Positions 12,601 to 27,701 of a stretch of DNA of 64,000 bases are shown here, piece after piece (the stretch's first letter is position 1; each line of letters begins with the position of its first letter). Source of the stretch: Sinotaia quadrata (lineage: Eukaryota > Mollusca > Gastropoda > Architaenioglossa > Viviparidae); assembly GCA_028829895.1 (NCBI GenBank), contig CM054177.1:73875663-73939662 (forward strand), given 5' to 3'. The notes under the pieces were generated by a model. It was not told the origin of the DNA, searched no databases, and was given only the letters and a program-made list of their open reading frames with translations. Made by a program: the position numbers and the translations under genes.

Positions 12601-15600
12601 ATTTTATATTTTCTAATGATATTAAAAAAAAATTATATTTTCAAAAATAACCATACAAAAAGTAATAATTCAAAATAGGCTTTTTTCAATCAACTTTTAG
12701 GTACAATGAGAATAAAAATACAGATTCGTAACTAACATGGATGCATTCTACATTCATTTTGCCTTAGTTTGATGTAAGATACATTCTGATTGGACAATCA
12801 TAGTGGAACCAGTGTTAGTGTTTGCAAAGCATATCTAATTATGATGGTAAAACTGTAGATTGAAAAAATGGCTAGTGCTATCGAAACACGCCAACAGTAG
12901 CAAACTTAAGGTGATCTTACACGCTTCTACTCGCTCTCTCATAAATAAAAAATACATTAATGAAAAGTGGGAAGATATTCTTTTTCAACAAATTATTTCA
13001 CAAGTATGATAAATATGGAAACATAAAATAAATACAGCACTTGTGACAAAAGGGTAAATTTTTCAGAATTTAGTAGTTGTCCACTATCATTATATAGAAG
13101 CTGGTTCTACTTATAAGAAGACTTATCTCCTTAATAAATCTATCTAGGTATTTAGGTTTTCTGTGATGCCACAGAAAAGTGATCTTAAACATGGAAACAA
13201 TGCAAACACTGCATAAATACCTAGAATTCCTTAATGTAAGCTAATGATTTCTTGAAATAAAGAGAGGGTATTGCAAGTACTTACTGGGCAGCACTGAGCA
13301 AGGTCTCCACTATGCTTGGCAGACATCTGGAACAGAGAGCATGATTTTAGTAAAATGGAACAAACGTGATTTTTTGTAAAATTGAACAGAGAGCTTTACT
13401 GTTGTAAAATGAAACATGATTTTTATAAAATGAAACCAGAAACATGCATTGTTTTAATATAAAACAAAAACTAAAAGTGTGATTCTGGAAAATGGAACAG
13501 AAATTAAACTATTGTCACCAAGACTGAATGGAAAGCATGTTTTTGTAAGATGTTAAGAGGAAAGAAAGCTATTGTAAGATTTTAAGATGCACAGAATAAA
13601 TATTTATTATATGATGGAACACAAAGCATGTTTTTGAAAAGATGGAACACAATGTTAAGATGGAAAAGAATGTATGCAACAGAATATATACTTTGCAAGA
13701 CACCAAGATGAAACTGAGAGCATGCCTTTGTAAGATGTTAAGCTGGAAAAGAATGCATGCAACAGAATATACTTTGCAAGACACCAAGATGGAACTCAGA
13801 GATGTTTTGTAAGATGTTACTAGATGTAAAGATAGAAAAGAATGTATGCAAAACAGAATATATATACTTTGCAAGACACCATGATGGAGCTGAGAGCATG
13901 TTTTTGTAAAACGGAACAAAATATATATTGTCATTAAGAATAAGAAGCTACAACTATTACTATGCATGTCTCTCTTCATGCAATCATATGAATACACTAA
14001 ATGAATATCATATGGTTTAACAATCATACAAACTAGAGCCGGTCAAACTATACTTTCATGATGAAAACATAAAAGAACTTCCCAGATGAATGCTAAAATA
14101 ATGTCCCAGTAATGGTTCCTTGGAGTCAGTAACATTCTTTCTGGTAATAAATGGACTTAGAGAACAAAATATCCCCATTTCATCACGTTAAAGATAATAC
14201 CGCTACTATGCAGGACCCAGATAGGACATGAAAAACTTACATACATATAACACAATCTCTTTGGGATGTTAAGTTCAGACTCTTTCTACTGATTTTTAAT
14301 GTTAGAAATATTTGCAGACATTTGCATCCTGGATAAAGAAACTTGTTAGAGAGACACAGACATGCTGAAGGTACATGCTCAGATTGTGTTCGAGAACATG
14401 AAATTAGAACCATTTCATCCAGCATGGCTTTTATAGGAATGTGGTTCTTAAGGAGAAAGTAAGCAATAGTGAGTTAGGAGGCATCTTTTAATTTCTTTAG
14501 ATTCTCCCTTTAAGATCTGTCTACTTTAACCAAACACCATTTTGATTGTGCAGCAGCTGCAAAATCCTCCAATGTTTTTTTCTAATAATTAGGTTTACCC
14601 TAGGCTTTTTTGCTTGAAGAAAATTTTCACCACCAATCTGTTGGTTTTCTAATAAAGTTTATCTGGATGAATGAGTGAAAAAATAAATTTTTCAAGAGTA
14701 GTGTTCAGATATTCACATGCATGGACCCTTTCAGTCTCCCTGCCTTTCCTAACCATACCTTATTTCTAGAAATTATGGGGAGATCATCGCAAAAGTTCAA
14801 ACTGACTTCTTTTATCAATTATCGCCCCAAGCAACCCCTTTGGGGTTCTGATTTCTGTGGCCACGAAATGGTATGATACTCCTCTAGTATGTTCATCTGT
14901 AAGTATTTGAGAAAATCTTTCTAAACTAGGTGAAAAATTTGAGAAGTGAAAGCATTTTTTTGTAAGAACACAATGCATATTTTAGTAAGACAGATTTGCA
15001 TAATTTTGTAAGTCAAATAAATATGTATAATGGGTCTAAAGAGAATTAATTTTCAAATATTCTTTCAATTCCCCCTATTATTTTTATCTAAAGTCAATTG
15101 AAAATAATTTTTATAAATGCATTTCATTTCACCAATGTATTTTATGTTTAAAAGAAAAATAATTTAAAAAAATGAAAATTGTTGTGACATTTCCATCTCT
15201 GCTCATTTTAATTAATTAACCAGTCTTGTATTAGTGACCTGAAATTTAAAAAGTGTCAAAAAAATAATTAAATATCAGCCAGTAATGTTGTGATTGTAAC
15301 CGGAGAGAATAGGTCTTTACATTAAATTAGGTCAGATAACAATGGCTGCACTGTAATCTTCTCAATAAATAACTAAACAAAAAAGTCCTGATACTAAAAG
15401 TGAAAGAAGAAAGGAAAAATAAGCAAGCTCACAGATCTCTCTTGACAACACAACCGTACCTCCAAACAATTGTTGCAGAATACACCAGCACAGGCAGCAT
15501 GTGTTAAAAGCTCACTATCCAGCATTTCCTCCAGACAAATGGCACAAGTTCGCCACTGTTCAACAACACCAGATCCAAGTCCTATCCCTCTCACCAGACA

Positions 15601-18600
15601 TGAACCAATGCCTCTTAATTCAGGTTCTCCAGAGTCCATCCCACTCTGTGGCCAAAACTGTGAGGCAAATGTTGAGTCATTATCATGCTTCTCTATTCCT
15701 GTGTCTACTGGCATGTGTGACTGGGGATATATGCTCTCTCTGCAGCTCTGAGACTCAACATCAAAATCTATGGATGCACTTTGGTCCAATGTTGAAGAAG
15801 AGTGAGTCAAGCAGATTTTGGTAGCAGTGAAAGAATTTGAGGAAAATTCTTCGCTGCCCGACCATTCCCACAAGCCAGTGCCAGCTAAACTAGGATCCAT
15901 AAAAGCAGATTGTCCGCTAACATCCTGAGCTTCGTCACGGCTAAAATAGTTCAACTCAGGTGATCCTGACTTATTCTTACCATCTTCGATATCTGACCTG
16001 CTGAAGCTGGCTGATGCCGTGCTTGTAATCCCACCTCCGCACAATCTGTGGTCAAATGCATGGACTAAACCACTACTGTCACTGAATGTCTGTGATGGCT
16101 CTCCTGAGCAAGAAGATGTTTCTTGGTCAGAAACACCTAATGTGTGAGGACTACCATTCTTCAGTGAAGTTGCTTCACTTGTCACTGTACTAGATGGGTT
16201 AGGAAAGTTGTGTGAAGAGTTAACATTAAAACAAAAGGAGTGCTCCTCAGGTGAGGAGGCTCTGAGGGATTTTTCCCCATTCCCAATCTCAGGTGGTGGC
16301 AGCATCTCAAAAGCATATATGGTCCGAGTGCTATCGTTGACATACCTTAGCATGATACTATCATCCTGAAAAGTAAAATGGTATATCATTTCTTAATGGT
16401 TAATTTTCCAGCTACAATTTAATTTTTTTTAAAATGAACCATTTAATTAATTTAAAAAAATATTATTACTAATGTTTCTTTAAAAAATTGTAATATTTTG
16501 CATTTTTATAAAACATTACCAAAAACAAATTATAGCTTAAGATGTGAGTTCTAGAAACAAAATACTCCAAATGATCAATTAGCAAAATGGAAAGTTGCTG
16601 GTTGTCAAAAAAACTTTCACAACTCACACTATACACATATACTACACACTAAGCATAAGTATCATTACATGCTCAAATGCACAATGCACATCTATACATA
16701 CCAATATACATGCATTATACAGTAACCAAATCACAGAATGCACATCAGTACATACCAATCATATTAATCAGACAATACACACATATTATACACTAATCAA
16801 AACACACAGTTTACACATTACACGCTAGCCAACAGTTTGTAAACATGGCTATCTAATATTTCTGTTAGAATGACAAACTAAACAATCACACAATGCACAT
16901 CTATACCTGTCAACCAATTGCACAAAACACATACATTATACACTAATCAAATAGTAGGATGCACATCATTACACATCAACCATATCATAGCATCTAGAGC
17001 ACACTAACCAACAATCTAGAAACATGGTTGTCTAATACTTCTGCCAGAATGACATCATTTTTCTCTGTGCCTGTCATGGTCTGCAGCTCACGTCGCAAGC
17101 GCTGCACTTTATCATTTTTGTGCAAAGTTACCATGTATCTAGTGGCTGTATCACAGGGACGAATAAACACTACACCTGTTCCAAGAAATAAGCAAATTAA
17201 TGAAAGCTTTATTGTAGCTCTGTACCATATATCCAAGGGATGACATCATCAAGACAAGTATATTTTTTTTACAAAAATAAATAAATGTCAACCTAAGCCC
17301 TTCAAACAAAAACATAAAAAATAAAATGAGGTATTAAAAACACACTTTTAAAAAGCCCTTCAAGAAGAGCTTCAATGCTTGTGATAGAACTGAAGAGGCA
17401 AAAGAGAGACTGTATAAACAATATGTGATCCAATGCCACACTAATTATTGTTATTTAATCATCCATAACTAATTACAAGTGATGAGAATCTTAATTTATA
17501 TTATTAATAATTCTCTAGAAGACACCAACGTCTCTCTTACTTGACGGATATGACGGCGCTGTAAATGTTTCCTCTCTTTCACAACATTAGAGAAACATTT
17601 ATTGTCACACAATATTTCTGTAGGTGGAAAATTTCTTGCCAAAGGAGAAGATAAATCTGCCTTTTAATCTATATTTAGTGAGCCCCCCACCACCTACTAT
17701 CTCTCCAACATACTGTATCAATATGTGTAAGAAGGTCAATAAATTTAACAATAAATTTATTGAATCAACAATCAAATATACAACAAATGAATATAATCAA
17801 ACAACCTTGACATTTACATCACAACGTTCTATTAATAGTGGACAATCATTCAGTTTATCCTAGTATAGACATTAGAAGTCAATTTAACCTATATATATAT
17901 ATATATATATATATAAAACCAAGTTCATGGATATCATCACGGAAATGAGAATGGAGTTTCAGAGAAATAATTAAAGTCAATGTACATAACATTTTCAAAG
18001 ATGGCAGCTGTCACCGGCATGTGTTCACAATCACGTGGTTTGCAACAAAAGTTACCATCTTTCCTATTCAGATGACAGTCCCATGTGCCCTTTCTAGACA
18101 TGTTGTGCAACTGTTCCAGAATCTTCGATGCACTCACAAACACACCATGAAGAATCATCTAGAATTTCACATGCGCTATCAAGCATATCAGGAGGAATGT
18201 TCCCGAATTTTCGTGTGCACTACTCAAGCACACTCAAAATAAACTTAGTGAATTCTCGAGACCAAACTCAGGCCACAAATTTTCGCCATATTGGCTCTTG
18301 AACAGAATTCACAGGAATCAACTTATAGCAACATATTTTACTGATAAGTTGATGACAACACTGGATTCACACATTCTACTTGACCAAGTAGGATACAGTA
18401 ATCACCTGTTGCTTGAATCAAAAGGAAGGCCTGCTTTTCATAATCTAACGATCGGCTTTATGACTGGACTAGTTATGCTCAAATTCAAAGCGATTAGAGA
18501 ATACAATTCTTTTCAATAGGTAAACTTTGATCTCAGCCCATGGGCTGGTCTTATTCTTGTAAATCTTAACCATTGGATAATAAAAACTACTTATCCACCT

Positions 18601-21600
18601 AAAACTGGTTTAGATTACATCAGCAAGCACTGGCATATTCTTTACCTGAGTTGTTTACTTCCAACTTTGACACATAAAAATACCAGACAAGCAGTGTCCA
18701 AGGTCAGATCACTTTGATATTTAACAATTTATATAACAATTAAGTTTAAAAATAGGGATAGGCAAATTTACTCCACCACACAATGTTTCTGAATGAACAG
18801 AGGTAAAAGAGATACTGTGATGAGTTTCTATTAAAATACAGATGAAAAAAAGCAAGTTAAAAATGTACTTACAAATCTGGCGCTCCATTGCATGCGGTAT
18901 TGGCAGAGATAAATACATAAATGGTTCATATGTCACTGAAACATGGTTGCATTCTGAGCACACCACCTGCAAGTTATATGTTCTCTCATGAATCTTTTTT
19001 TAAAATAAATAAGGAAAATAAACTGTTGTTCTATTCTCAAGAAACATACTAGACTGCCAACAACATAGTAAACAAACGTGCATGAGAAACACAAAAAAAT
19101 ATGTAAAAAGTGTTTTCAGAATTTCAGTGAAACCTAGATACACTGAAAGCTGTTAAAAAATATGTGGCACAAAAATCAAGCTTTCTAAACAGCTGTATAA
19201 AGTGCAATGACATTAAACCAGTTGGCCTAATTAAGTATTTACTGATTAAAAATTGATTTAATGTTGCTAAGTTTTACAGTAGTACAAATTATTGACCAAT
19301 ATGGATTATCCTTCCCTACCTCTTCCATATTAGACATTTTATATTTTGATTTATAATTCATAAAATCATTCATATTTATTAAATAATAAAAATTAATTCA
19401 TTAAATCATATTATGATTCTGAACTACTTAATAGGGATAATTTCACCTTCTAGTTTACCATTTAGTTTACCATTTTTCAGTAATTATGTATTCTCTTTCT
19501 TTCAAATCAAGTTTTTGAGGGGCAAAACTATCGAAAACCATAGAAATGTACAAAATTTTGTTTTCAGAGTTATTGGTAAAAATGTTGTAAGAACTATTAA
19601 TCCCATGTGCTCATCACAAGAAAATACTTGGCAAATGGTAGACAATAAATAACATTCTATATGCACATTTTTATTACAGTGGTTATATTTAATTATTATA
19701 AAGATGCATAACATTTGTTTTCAAAAATATGAAATACTGATTTTTTTTCTTTTTCTGGAAATGCTAAGTTTCTGGAATAATCATTCTAACCTTTTATTAT
19801 CAAGAACTAAACACGTTCAGACTAAAATTCTGAACTGCCATACCAACATCTTGATAAAATGTGTTCCATAGAATTAAGTATTAGCGCAATGTTCAATCTT
19901 GAAAACTACTGCTTCACTCTGTCCCAGCAATCAAATCTTTAACACCTATATATATCACTTTAAACACTGGTATATCAAAATCAGACAACCGCCACACTTC
20001 ATCCCTACTTCCATCTTCAAAACTCACTTACACCCATTTTGCTAGTCCCAAAATATCAAACTTTGAAAATTCATATAACATTGAAATATGCTGAAAAACA
20101 TTATGATAAGATCATAACATTACTATTAGAAAATGTGTTGACCTATCCATCAAATCTTTCTAAAGTGAATTAACTCCCTAAAAAACTTACAGTGCTTTTG
20201 AACTGCCCCTGAAAGGTGTCAACAATCACACTGTTATTACGGGCCTTGTAGTTTTCCCAAGATGCGTTAGCAGCAGCCACATCAGCAGCCGTAAAACATC
20301 GGGCAGGGTTTGGCAATGTCGTGTTTTCTTCAGCAGCACTTCCTCGAGATGTGGTTTCTTCTTCTTCCTCATCTTCTTCGTCTTCCTCATCTTCCCCTTC
20401 ATCAGAACTTTCTGCTTCAATCTCCATGTCAGCCTCTTCTGTTTCAGTGCTCTCCGACATAGATACTTTGTCAGAGATATCTTCCCTAATGTTGCTCTGT
20501 AGAGAGGTTCATTAAATGTACATAATCTCACTTTCAATTCTTGTTCTGATGGCGTGTATGAAAATGGCATCAGCTACATATTAAAATGATTGTCATATTC
20601 GAAGAAAACTATACACAGCATCAATTTTATGGTCTGTATATTAATATACAAACTATGTTGTGCTTATTTTTATTTTTAATCTATTAGGATTTCATTAAGT
20701 AGTTTTCCCAAAAGTTGATAAAAGTCAAATAACTCAAAACAAATTGTGGAGACATTTCTACCCAAATTTCAACTATCTTTCCTTTCAGTTTTAATTATAC
20801 TTTATATCTGCAACATGATATTTAAATCTTCAATAGAATATTTAATTGTTTAATTAATGCAACCAAAAGCCATAATTCAAATTATATAATAATATATAAA
20901 TGAAGTCTTTCATTAAGAACCAGATATAGTACCCATATTAATATTATTGTTATGCAGCACAAGTGTAAAATGCTTGTGCCCACTTACAAATCTTGAGGAT
21001 TTTTACCTTGGCCATAGCAGTGTTGAACTTGGAAAGAGCCTGCATCTGAACGTTTTTCTCAACTTCCAATGGTTTCATGGCTTCTGGAACAGTTGCTGTC
21101 ATTTTCAGGCCTACAGCTGTATCTTCTAACTTGATATTTTCATCTTGCAGACTTTTCTGTAGAAATGTATTAAGATATTATTTATTTGTAAATTAAGCCA
21201 TCAACCTGAGCAAAATTACGTCATGAAATGCGAAACTAAAAAATGCATTTTGAAGATATTCAGTTCAAATTAAAAAAATATTAGTTTTAAACACAATATA
21301 TTTGATTGTTATTGTATTTTGGTTCAGTTCACTAAACACTTTTAATAATTTTCAAACCCCCAACCAGAAATTTATCATCCTTTTATCTCCCAACTTTCCC
21401 CCTTCACTATTTTGTTCAGAAACTAATACTTACCTCTGCACCTAGTGCCAAAACGTCCTCATCGAAGTCATAGCTATTGTTCAGAGCATTAGGGTCACTA
21501 CGGGCCTTGCGCAAAAATCCACTGCGTGATTTTACAGTACGTAAATTGCCTTCTCTCATGTCTTTCTCATCAGTGCTGACACCAGTATTTAGATTACTGC

Positions 21601-24600
21601 ATTTATTACGGAGATTTTTGCCAATAAGTGTCTTCTCAACCTTAGGACACACAAAATGAAAACATGTATTGCACACTAAGAAAATAGTTTCTCCAACTGA
21701 TTCACTGGCAGGTATTCATGATTGTTTATGTCTCCAACAGATCTTAGAATTTCCAAATAATGTTTAAACTATACCAAACACTTGCTCTATTTCAAACTAC
21801 ATTCTTTTTCTATTCCATACCAAACACTTATTCTATACCAACCAATTTATTTTATTCCACATCAAACACTTATTTTTATGCTAACTGCATGTTCTATTCC
21901 ATACCAAATACTTATTCTATTCCATATCAAAGACTTGTTTTATTCCATAACAAATACTTGTTTTATTCCATACCAAACACTTATTCTATACAGACACTTG
22001 TTCTATTTCATACCAGATGAAATATGTATTGATATGTATTCCATATCACTTTATTCTATTCCATACCACTGTTGTATTCCATAACCAAACACTTATTCTA
22101 TACAAACACTTGTTCTATTTCATACCAAACAAACATGTATTCCTTACTACTTACTCTACTCCATAACAAACCTTTGTTCTATTCCATACAAAACACTGTT
22201 GTATTCCATACTAAACACTTGTTCTACTTCATACCATACAAACATGTATTCTTTACCACTTATTCTATTCCATACCAAACACTGTTGTATTCCATACCAG
22301 ACACTTCTTCTATTTCATACCAAACAAACGTGCATTCCATACCATTTATTCTATTCCATACCAAATACTGTTGTATTACATACCAAACATTTATTCTATA
22401 CCAAACACATGTTCTATTCCATACCAAACACTGTTCTATTCCATACCAAACACTTATCCTATTTTATACCAAACAAGCATGTGTTGTATTCCATACCGAA
22501 CACTCATTCTATTCCATACCAAACACTTGTTCTATTCCATACCAAACACTGTTCTATTCGGATTCCATACCGAACACTGTTCTATTCCATACCAACACTG
22601 TTCTATTCCATACCAAACACTCATTCTATTCCATGCCAAACACTGTTCTATTCCATACCAAACACTCATTCTATTCCATGCCAACACTGTTCTATTCCAT
22701 ACCGAACACTCATTCTATACCATGCCAAACACTTATTCTAGAACACTCTGAACATAGGAACAAAATGCCTTTTTATTTAGGCATAATAAAATTTGCTTTA
22801 TAAAAAATAAAATAAAATAAAATAAACAAAATTGTAAAATTATGAATTATAAAAGAAAGATAAACAAAAAAACCAATATATACACAGTGATGGAGAATAG
22901 TGTTCTCTTAAAAGGAACTGTGTCACTACTGAATATAAATAATTCCTTCAAAAATAAATTGTGTCAGTATTGAATATAAATGCTCTTTCACAAGGCACTG
23001 TGTCACTATTAAGTGCATGTACAATTATTTTCTAATTCTATTGTACTGCAGTTCTCAGAGGACATGATACAGCAAAGGTAATACTTTTAAAAATTGTTCT
23101 TATAAAAGAATAACATCCCTACGTGCAAAAATCGTTTTATAAATTGTTTTTCTTCAAACAAAAATTTTTTTTTTTGAAAAACTGTTTCCTAGCTAGCTTG
23201 GGGGTAGGGGTGGTTAGCAAAGTGGCAAGCATTCTTGTTAGCAAGGAAACAGCTCCACATGGTGCCAATTAAAAGTTTGCAGCCAAATTATCTGGTGTCT
23301 GCCAACAGAGTAGCAAATGTCCAAACATTCAGTCTTCTGGGAAAGAAAGGGTTGTAGAGGAAGTTCTGTGTGTTTCTGGATCACTATCAATTTACCTCAG
23401 CATGTGTTATAAGGTCATTATCTTAAAACAAGACCCCATGCATGATGCAATGTGTATGCAAATCTTTGGTTATTATTATTTGGTTATTATTATTAATTTT
23501 GGTTATTATAACACATTTCAGGAGCATGTGAAACAACACTTTTTTTTCAAATATTTAATCAAACTTTATCTTTTTATCAAAACGTGTTCAATAAACTTTT
23601 ACTTAAATTGATATATATATGTTTGTCATTAAAATCTAAACAAAAAATTACCAATTTCTTTTTTTTCAAAAAACCCAGTAAATACTATTTATGTTTGTCA
23701 TTAAAATCTAAACAATCATGGTTACCAATATATTTCTAAAGTTTGCAACAGCATCAAAAAAATTATAGCACTAAATAAAATGAGTTCTTTGATGAGTTTG
23801 ATGTTAAAAGCAGATGGTGGCAGACATACAGTATGAGTATGTTCAAGACTTGTGTATAAGCAATGATACAATAACCGGAAGTACTATATATGTGAACAGA
23901 AATGCACATCAGGATTTATCTCTGAATATTTTTGAAAGTGAACTGATGCAATATTAATAACTTTGCACATGTTCAATTTCAAGGTACATTAAGCTGACAT
24001 AACTGAACAAGAAGTACAGTAAAGGTACAAAAACCACTGGACTATGTAATAAACCTTCTTTCACACCGAACAGATGGGTATTACAATTTAAAAAAATAAA
24101 AACTTCAAAACTGGTTTCTTGCACTTTTGGTTTTGGTTTTGACACACCTATAAAGAAAATCAAATTAAAGTAATTTAATTAAAGTCACAATTAAATCTTT
24201 GAGATGAAATATATTTAGCAAACAAAATGTTCAGGTGGGAAATAGAAATATGTCTGTATGTTACATATATATATAAATATTTTGTTCACTTGATTACCTA
24301 TAGTATAAACTCTTTCATCAATTTTCACTTATAATTCTGTTTTGCTGCACATCTTCCTACTGAATACACTGTGATACTTTTGATACATTACAAACTATGT
24401 TGAGCAGTGAACGTACAAAACTTAGTTGTAAACAGAAAACAATGAATGTCTATGCAAGTGAACACTAAATTGCTCTGTGCAGTAATTCTAGAACATGACA
24501 TAGATTCATGCAGTAGCACTGTCTGGAAATGTAATACATTCTCTTGTGTATGTTTAATAATTCAGATGCTGGCCATAATATAGATTCACACAGTAGTACT

Positions 24601-27600
24601 GCCTGGAAATGAATACATACTCTTATGCTATGTATAATAATTAAGATAAAAATCATGAAAATCCCTGCAACCACAAACAATTTTAACTAAAGTGCTTACT
24701 TTTTTAAGAAGAAAAGAAAAAGAAACTAAACTGCACATTACACAGTATGAATCCAACATGAACAGTGGCCGCCACTTTGGTGTCTTTCTCTCTGCAGTGA
24801 GCATGTGTGAGCAGATTTGTTATTAACCACTCTAATCTGTATGAATAATGATTTCGTTCATGAAACAAAGTTGTGCGACATACTCAATGTGTCATTTCGA
24901 GGAGACTAATACAGAGAAATGTTTTCTTTATTCATCATTATTTTCATGAACCTTGGGTTCAGAAATACAAGAATCATACAGTAAACTGTAGTGCTCCTAT
25001 TCCTAACCATAAATATGTTAAACTGACCCCTGTGAGTAGGAAATAAGACAACAGTCAGACTAATAGGTCATGAGACTGCAAATACTGAGACTACCAAAGG
25101 TGAAAAGTTACTGCTTTTGTTGAGAAACAAACAGAAATTTCAGAAAGTAATAACCATTTACAGGATAACTAATGCAAAAGAAGCCGAACAAATAATTTAA
25201 ATGCACCTACTTTATGACATATGTCATAAACAAGATATCTGTTTTTGTTTCCCCAAATAAAACAATCCCATTTGTGAAATGTTGCCAATCTCTAGAAGTC
25301 TATTCCTACATCAAATGTAATACTAATAGTAAAAAATAGGTATAAATGAAAATGTTAAAATAACAACATAATGTCACAAACTATTAAAATATTGGATTAT
25401 TTTACTCAATTAATTTGTCCAACATTTTAAGTACTATTTTAACTAAAATAATATAGTAATCCCTTGCTGAGGAGGTTACACTCTTGACCCCCAAGGAAAA
25501 ACTAGGAAATAAGAGTCTACACATGGCATTGCAAATTGCTACTTCCACCAAAGCCTGTATAACTAGTATATATTGTCTCAACACAAATGAAAATCAAGGT
25601 CTGAGTTGCAAAAAAAGAAAATGAAAGCAAATGCTATGTTTTCAAGAATAATATTAGTATTACTAATTTGTTCAAAAGCACCAAGATTACATTTGTGCAC
25701 TATGGCCTTCCTTTGAAGAGCAACTACATCTCCATTTCCAACAGTCCTTTTATTTCCTTTGAAAAAAAAAAAAAGAATGAACTACTGAAGGAAAGACTTC
25801 TGAAATAAAGAGCAGGCCTTGGAAAATCAGAATAAAAAACAAACAGAAAGAAATTTCCAACACACAAAACAAACAAATGACCAAAATCAAGGAATGCATG
25901 CATCCACCCACACCCACAATCACACCTTGTCTCCATCAAGACCGTGGAGAGCTTCTTGTAGTAGATTAACTTCTTTTGTTACAGGTACTTGAATGCGGTT
26001 ATCCACCTTGGCAAATTTTTCAGAGTCCACAGCAACATCTCCTTGATTAAAGCAGGACATAAGTACATTAGTATTGAGAGTCTTAGTTTCTTTACAGTAG
26101 TAATCCTCAAGGCACGGCAATGCTTGTGCTAAATCGTGTGGTTGTAAAGGTGTCCGATGCAATGAGGCTTGTGATATAGATGACAAGGGTGATGATGGAG
26201 ATGAAAATGTGTACTGATTAGTGGAAACCACTGAAGAGATTTCTGGTTTGCTGAACTGTTCAGAATGTTCAGCATGATTTAGGAATGTGCTATCTAAATT
26301 TGTGTTACAATTACGAGAGTTCTTCCTAAGAGAGCGCTTTGCTAAAGTCCCTGAATTACAAGCTCGACTTGATGCATAATCAGACCTAAAAGACTTTCTA
26401 CTTTGTATACAACCAGTTGATCCTATATGTTTATTATATATATCCATAGAATCCAGCGATGAATCTGAAGCAGCACTTAACTGAGGAGAGGTGTGCTGTA
26501 AAGGTTTTAAGTCTGAGGATGATTTGGATAAATGAGGCTGTGAGCAACAAGGGGCAGAAATCTCAGAAAGAAAATCCAAAGATGGTGATATCCTATCTAT
26601 GTTAGCTGGATGCGAGAGAGACTGAAGGGCAGCCATATTGGCATCAGCCTCTATCTTCAGTTTCTTGAAAGCACTGCTTTGCTCAGAATCTGTGCTGTGC
26701 ACAGATATGGAGGAGTGATTGCTGTCCTCAGATATAACAGCAGCTGCAATGGTATCTGCAGGCAAGGAAGATACTCTTTTGAGATTCTGTCGGCCTGCGA
26801 TACTTTCATTTGTTAGTGAAGCACCAAGATTTGCTGTATCTGGGGAAACAGCACCTTGAGAACTGGAGCTACATACATCCTCGTCTTTGTCTTCCACTGT
26901 CAATTTCTCACCACACATTAGACTCAAAGTGTCAGTAGGTCCAATCATCTCAACAGGTTTTTCAAGAACAGATTTTATACTAAGGGAAGGTTCCTGATTA
27001 TTAAGATGGTTCTGATGTGAAGTATGTGAAGATGAGCAATGGTCATCACAGGCTTCGGAAATTGTGATGCTAGGAAGTTGGTTGAGTTGTTCATGGAATG
27101 TGTCCAACAGGAGTGCCAAAAATTCCTGACAGTCATGCTACAGGTGAAAAAGAAAGAAAGAAAAGAATTGCAAAGGCAAGAGCAATAATCATCATAATAC
27201 ACATAATAAGGAATCTTTACCTTACACTGCATGTGGGGAGGCGGGAGGGAAATAAAAGATAAAAAGAAATGTTTACTAATTATGATAACTATAAATGAAC
27301 AATCAAGAATTAATTCTTCAAAACTGTATTCATTAACTCACCATAGTTCAATCAATTTTAAGCATTCAACAAGTTGTAAACTGATTTATTTCTAAATATA
27401 CTTTTATTCAGTTGTAACGATATAGCTCAATAAAGGATACAAATATAGCTACATATAGCAGTACCAGCAACATTACACCGAGCAACAAAAATATAATTTT
27501 CAAATATTATCTTTATAAGTACTGAATTTAGTGTGTATTAAAGAGCCAAATAGTGAGTGGTGTTATTAAATTTCAAGGAGATAATGTACTGTATATAGAG

Positions 27601-27670
27601 ATTATTTATTTCACCATAGTTTTTGGTTACAAATATTATATATATTATTAATTAATTATATATATTAATA

Positions 27671-27701
<31 letters not shown>

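Noticed and set aside
15470..15824. Plus-strand ORFs of 93 and 107 codons
   Set aside because: Shadows of the long USP exon 16365-15460 on the opposite strand.
22072..22803. Long plus-strand ORFs (243, 180 and 126 codons)
   Set aside because: They are one minisatellite read in three frames; repetitive Tyr/Ser/Ile/Pro composition, antisense to a USP intron.
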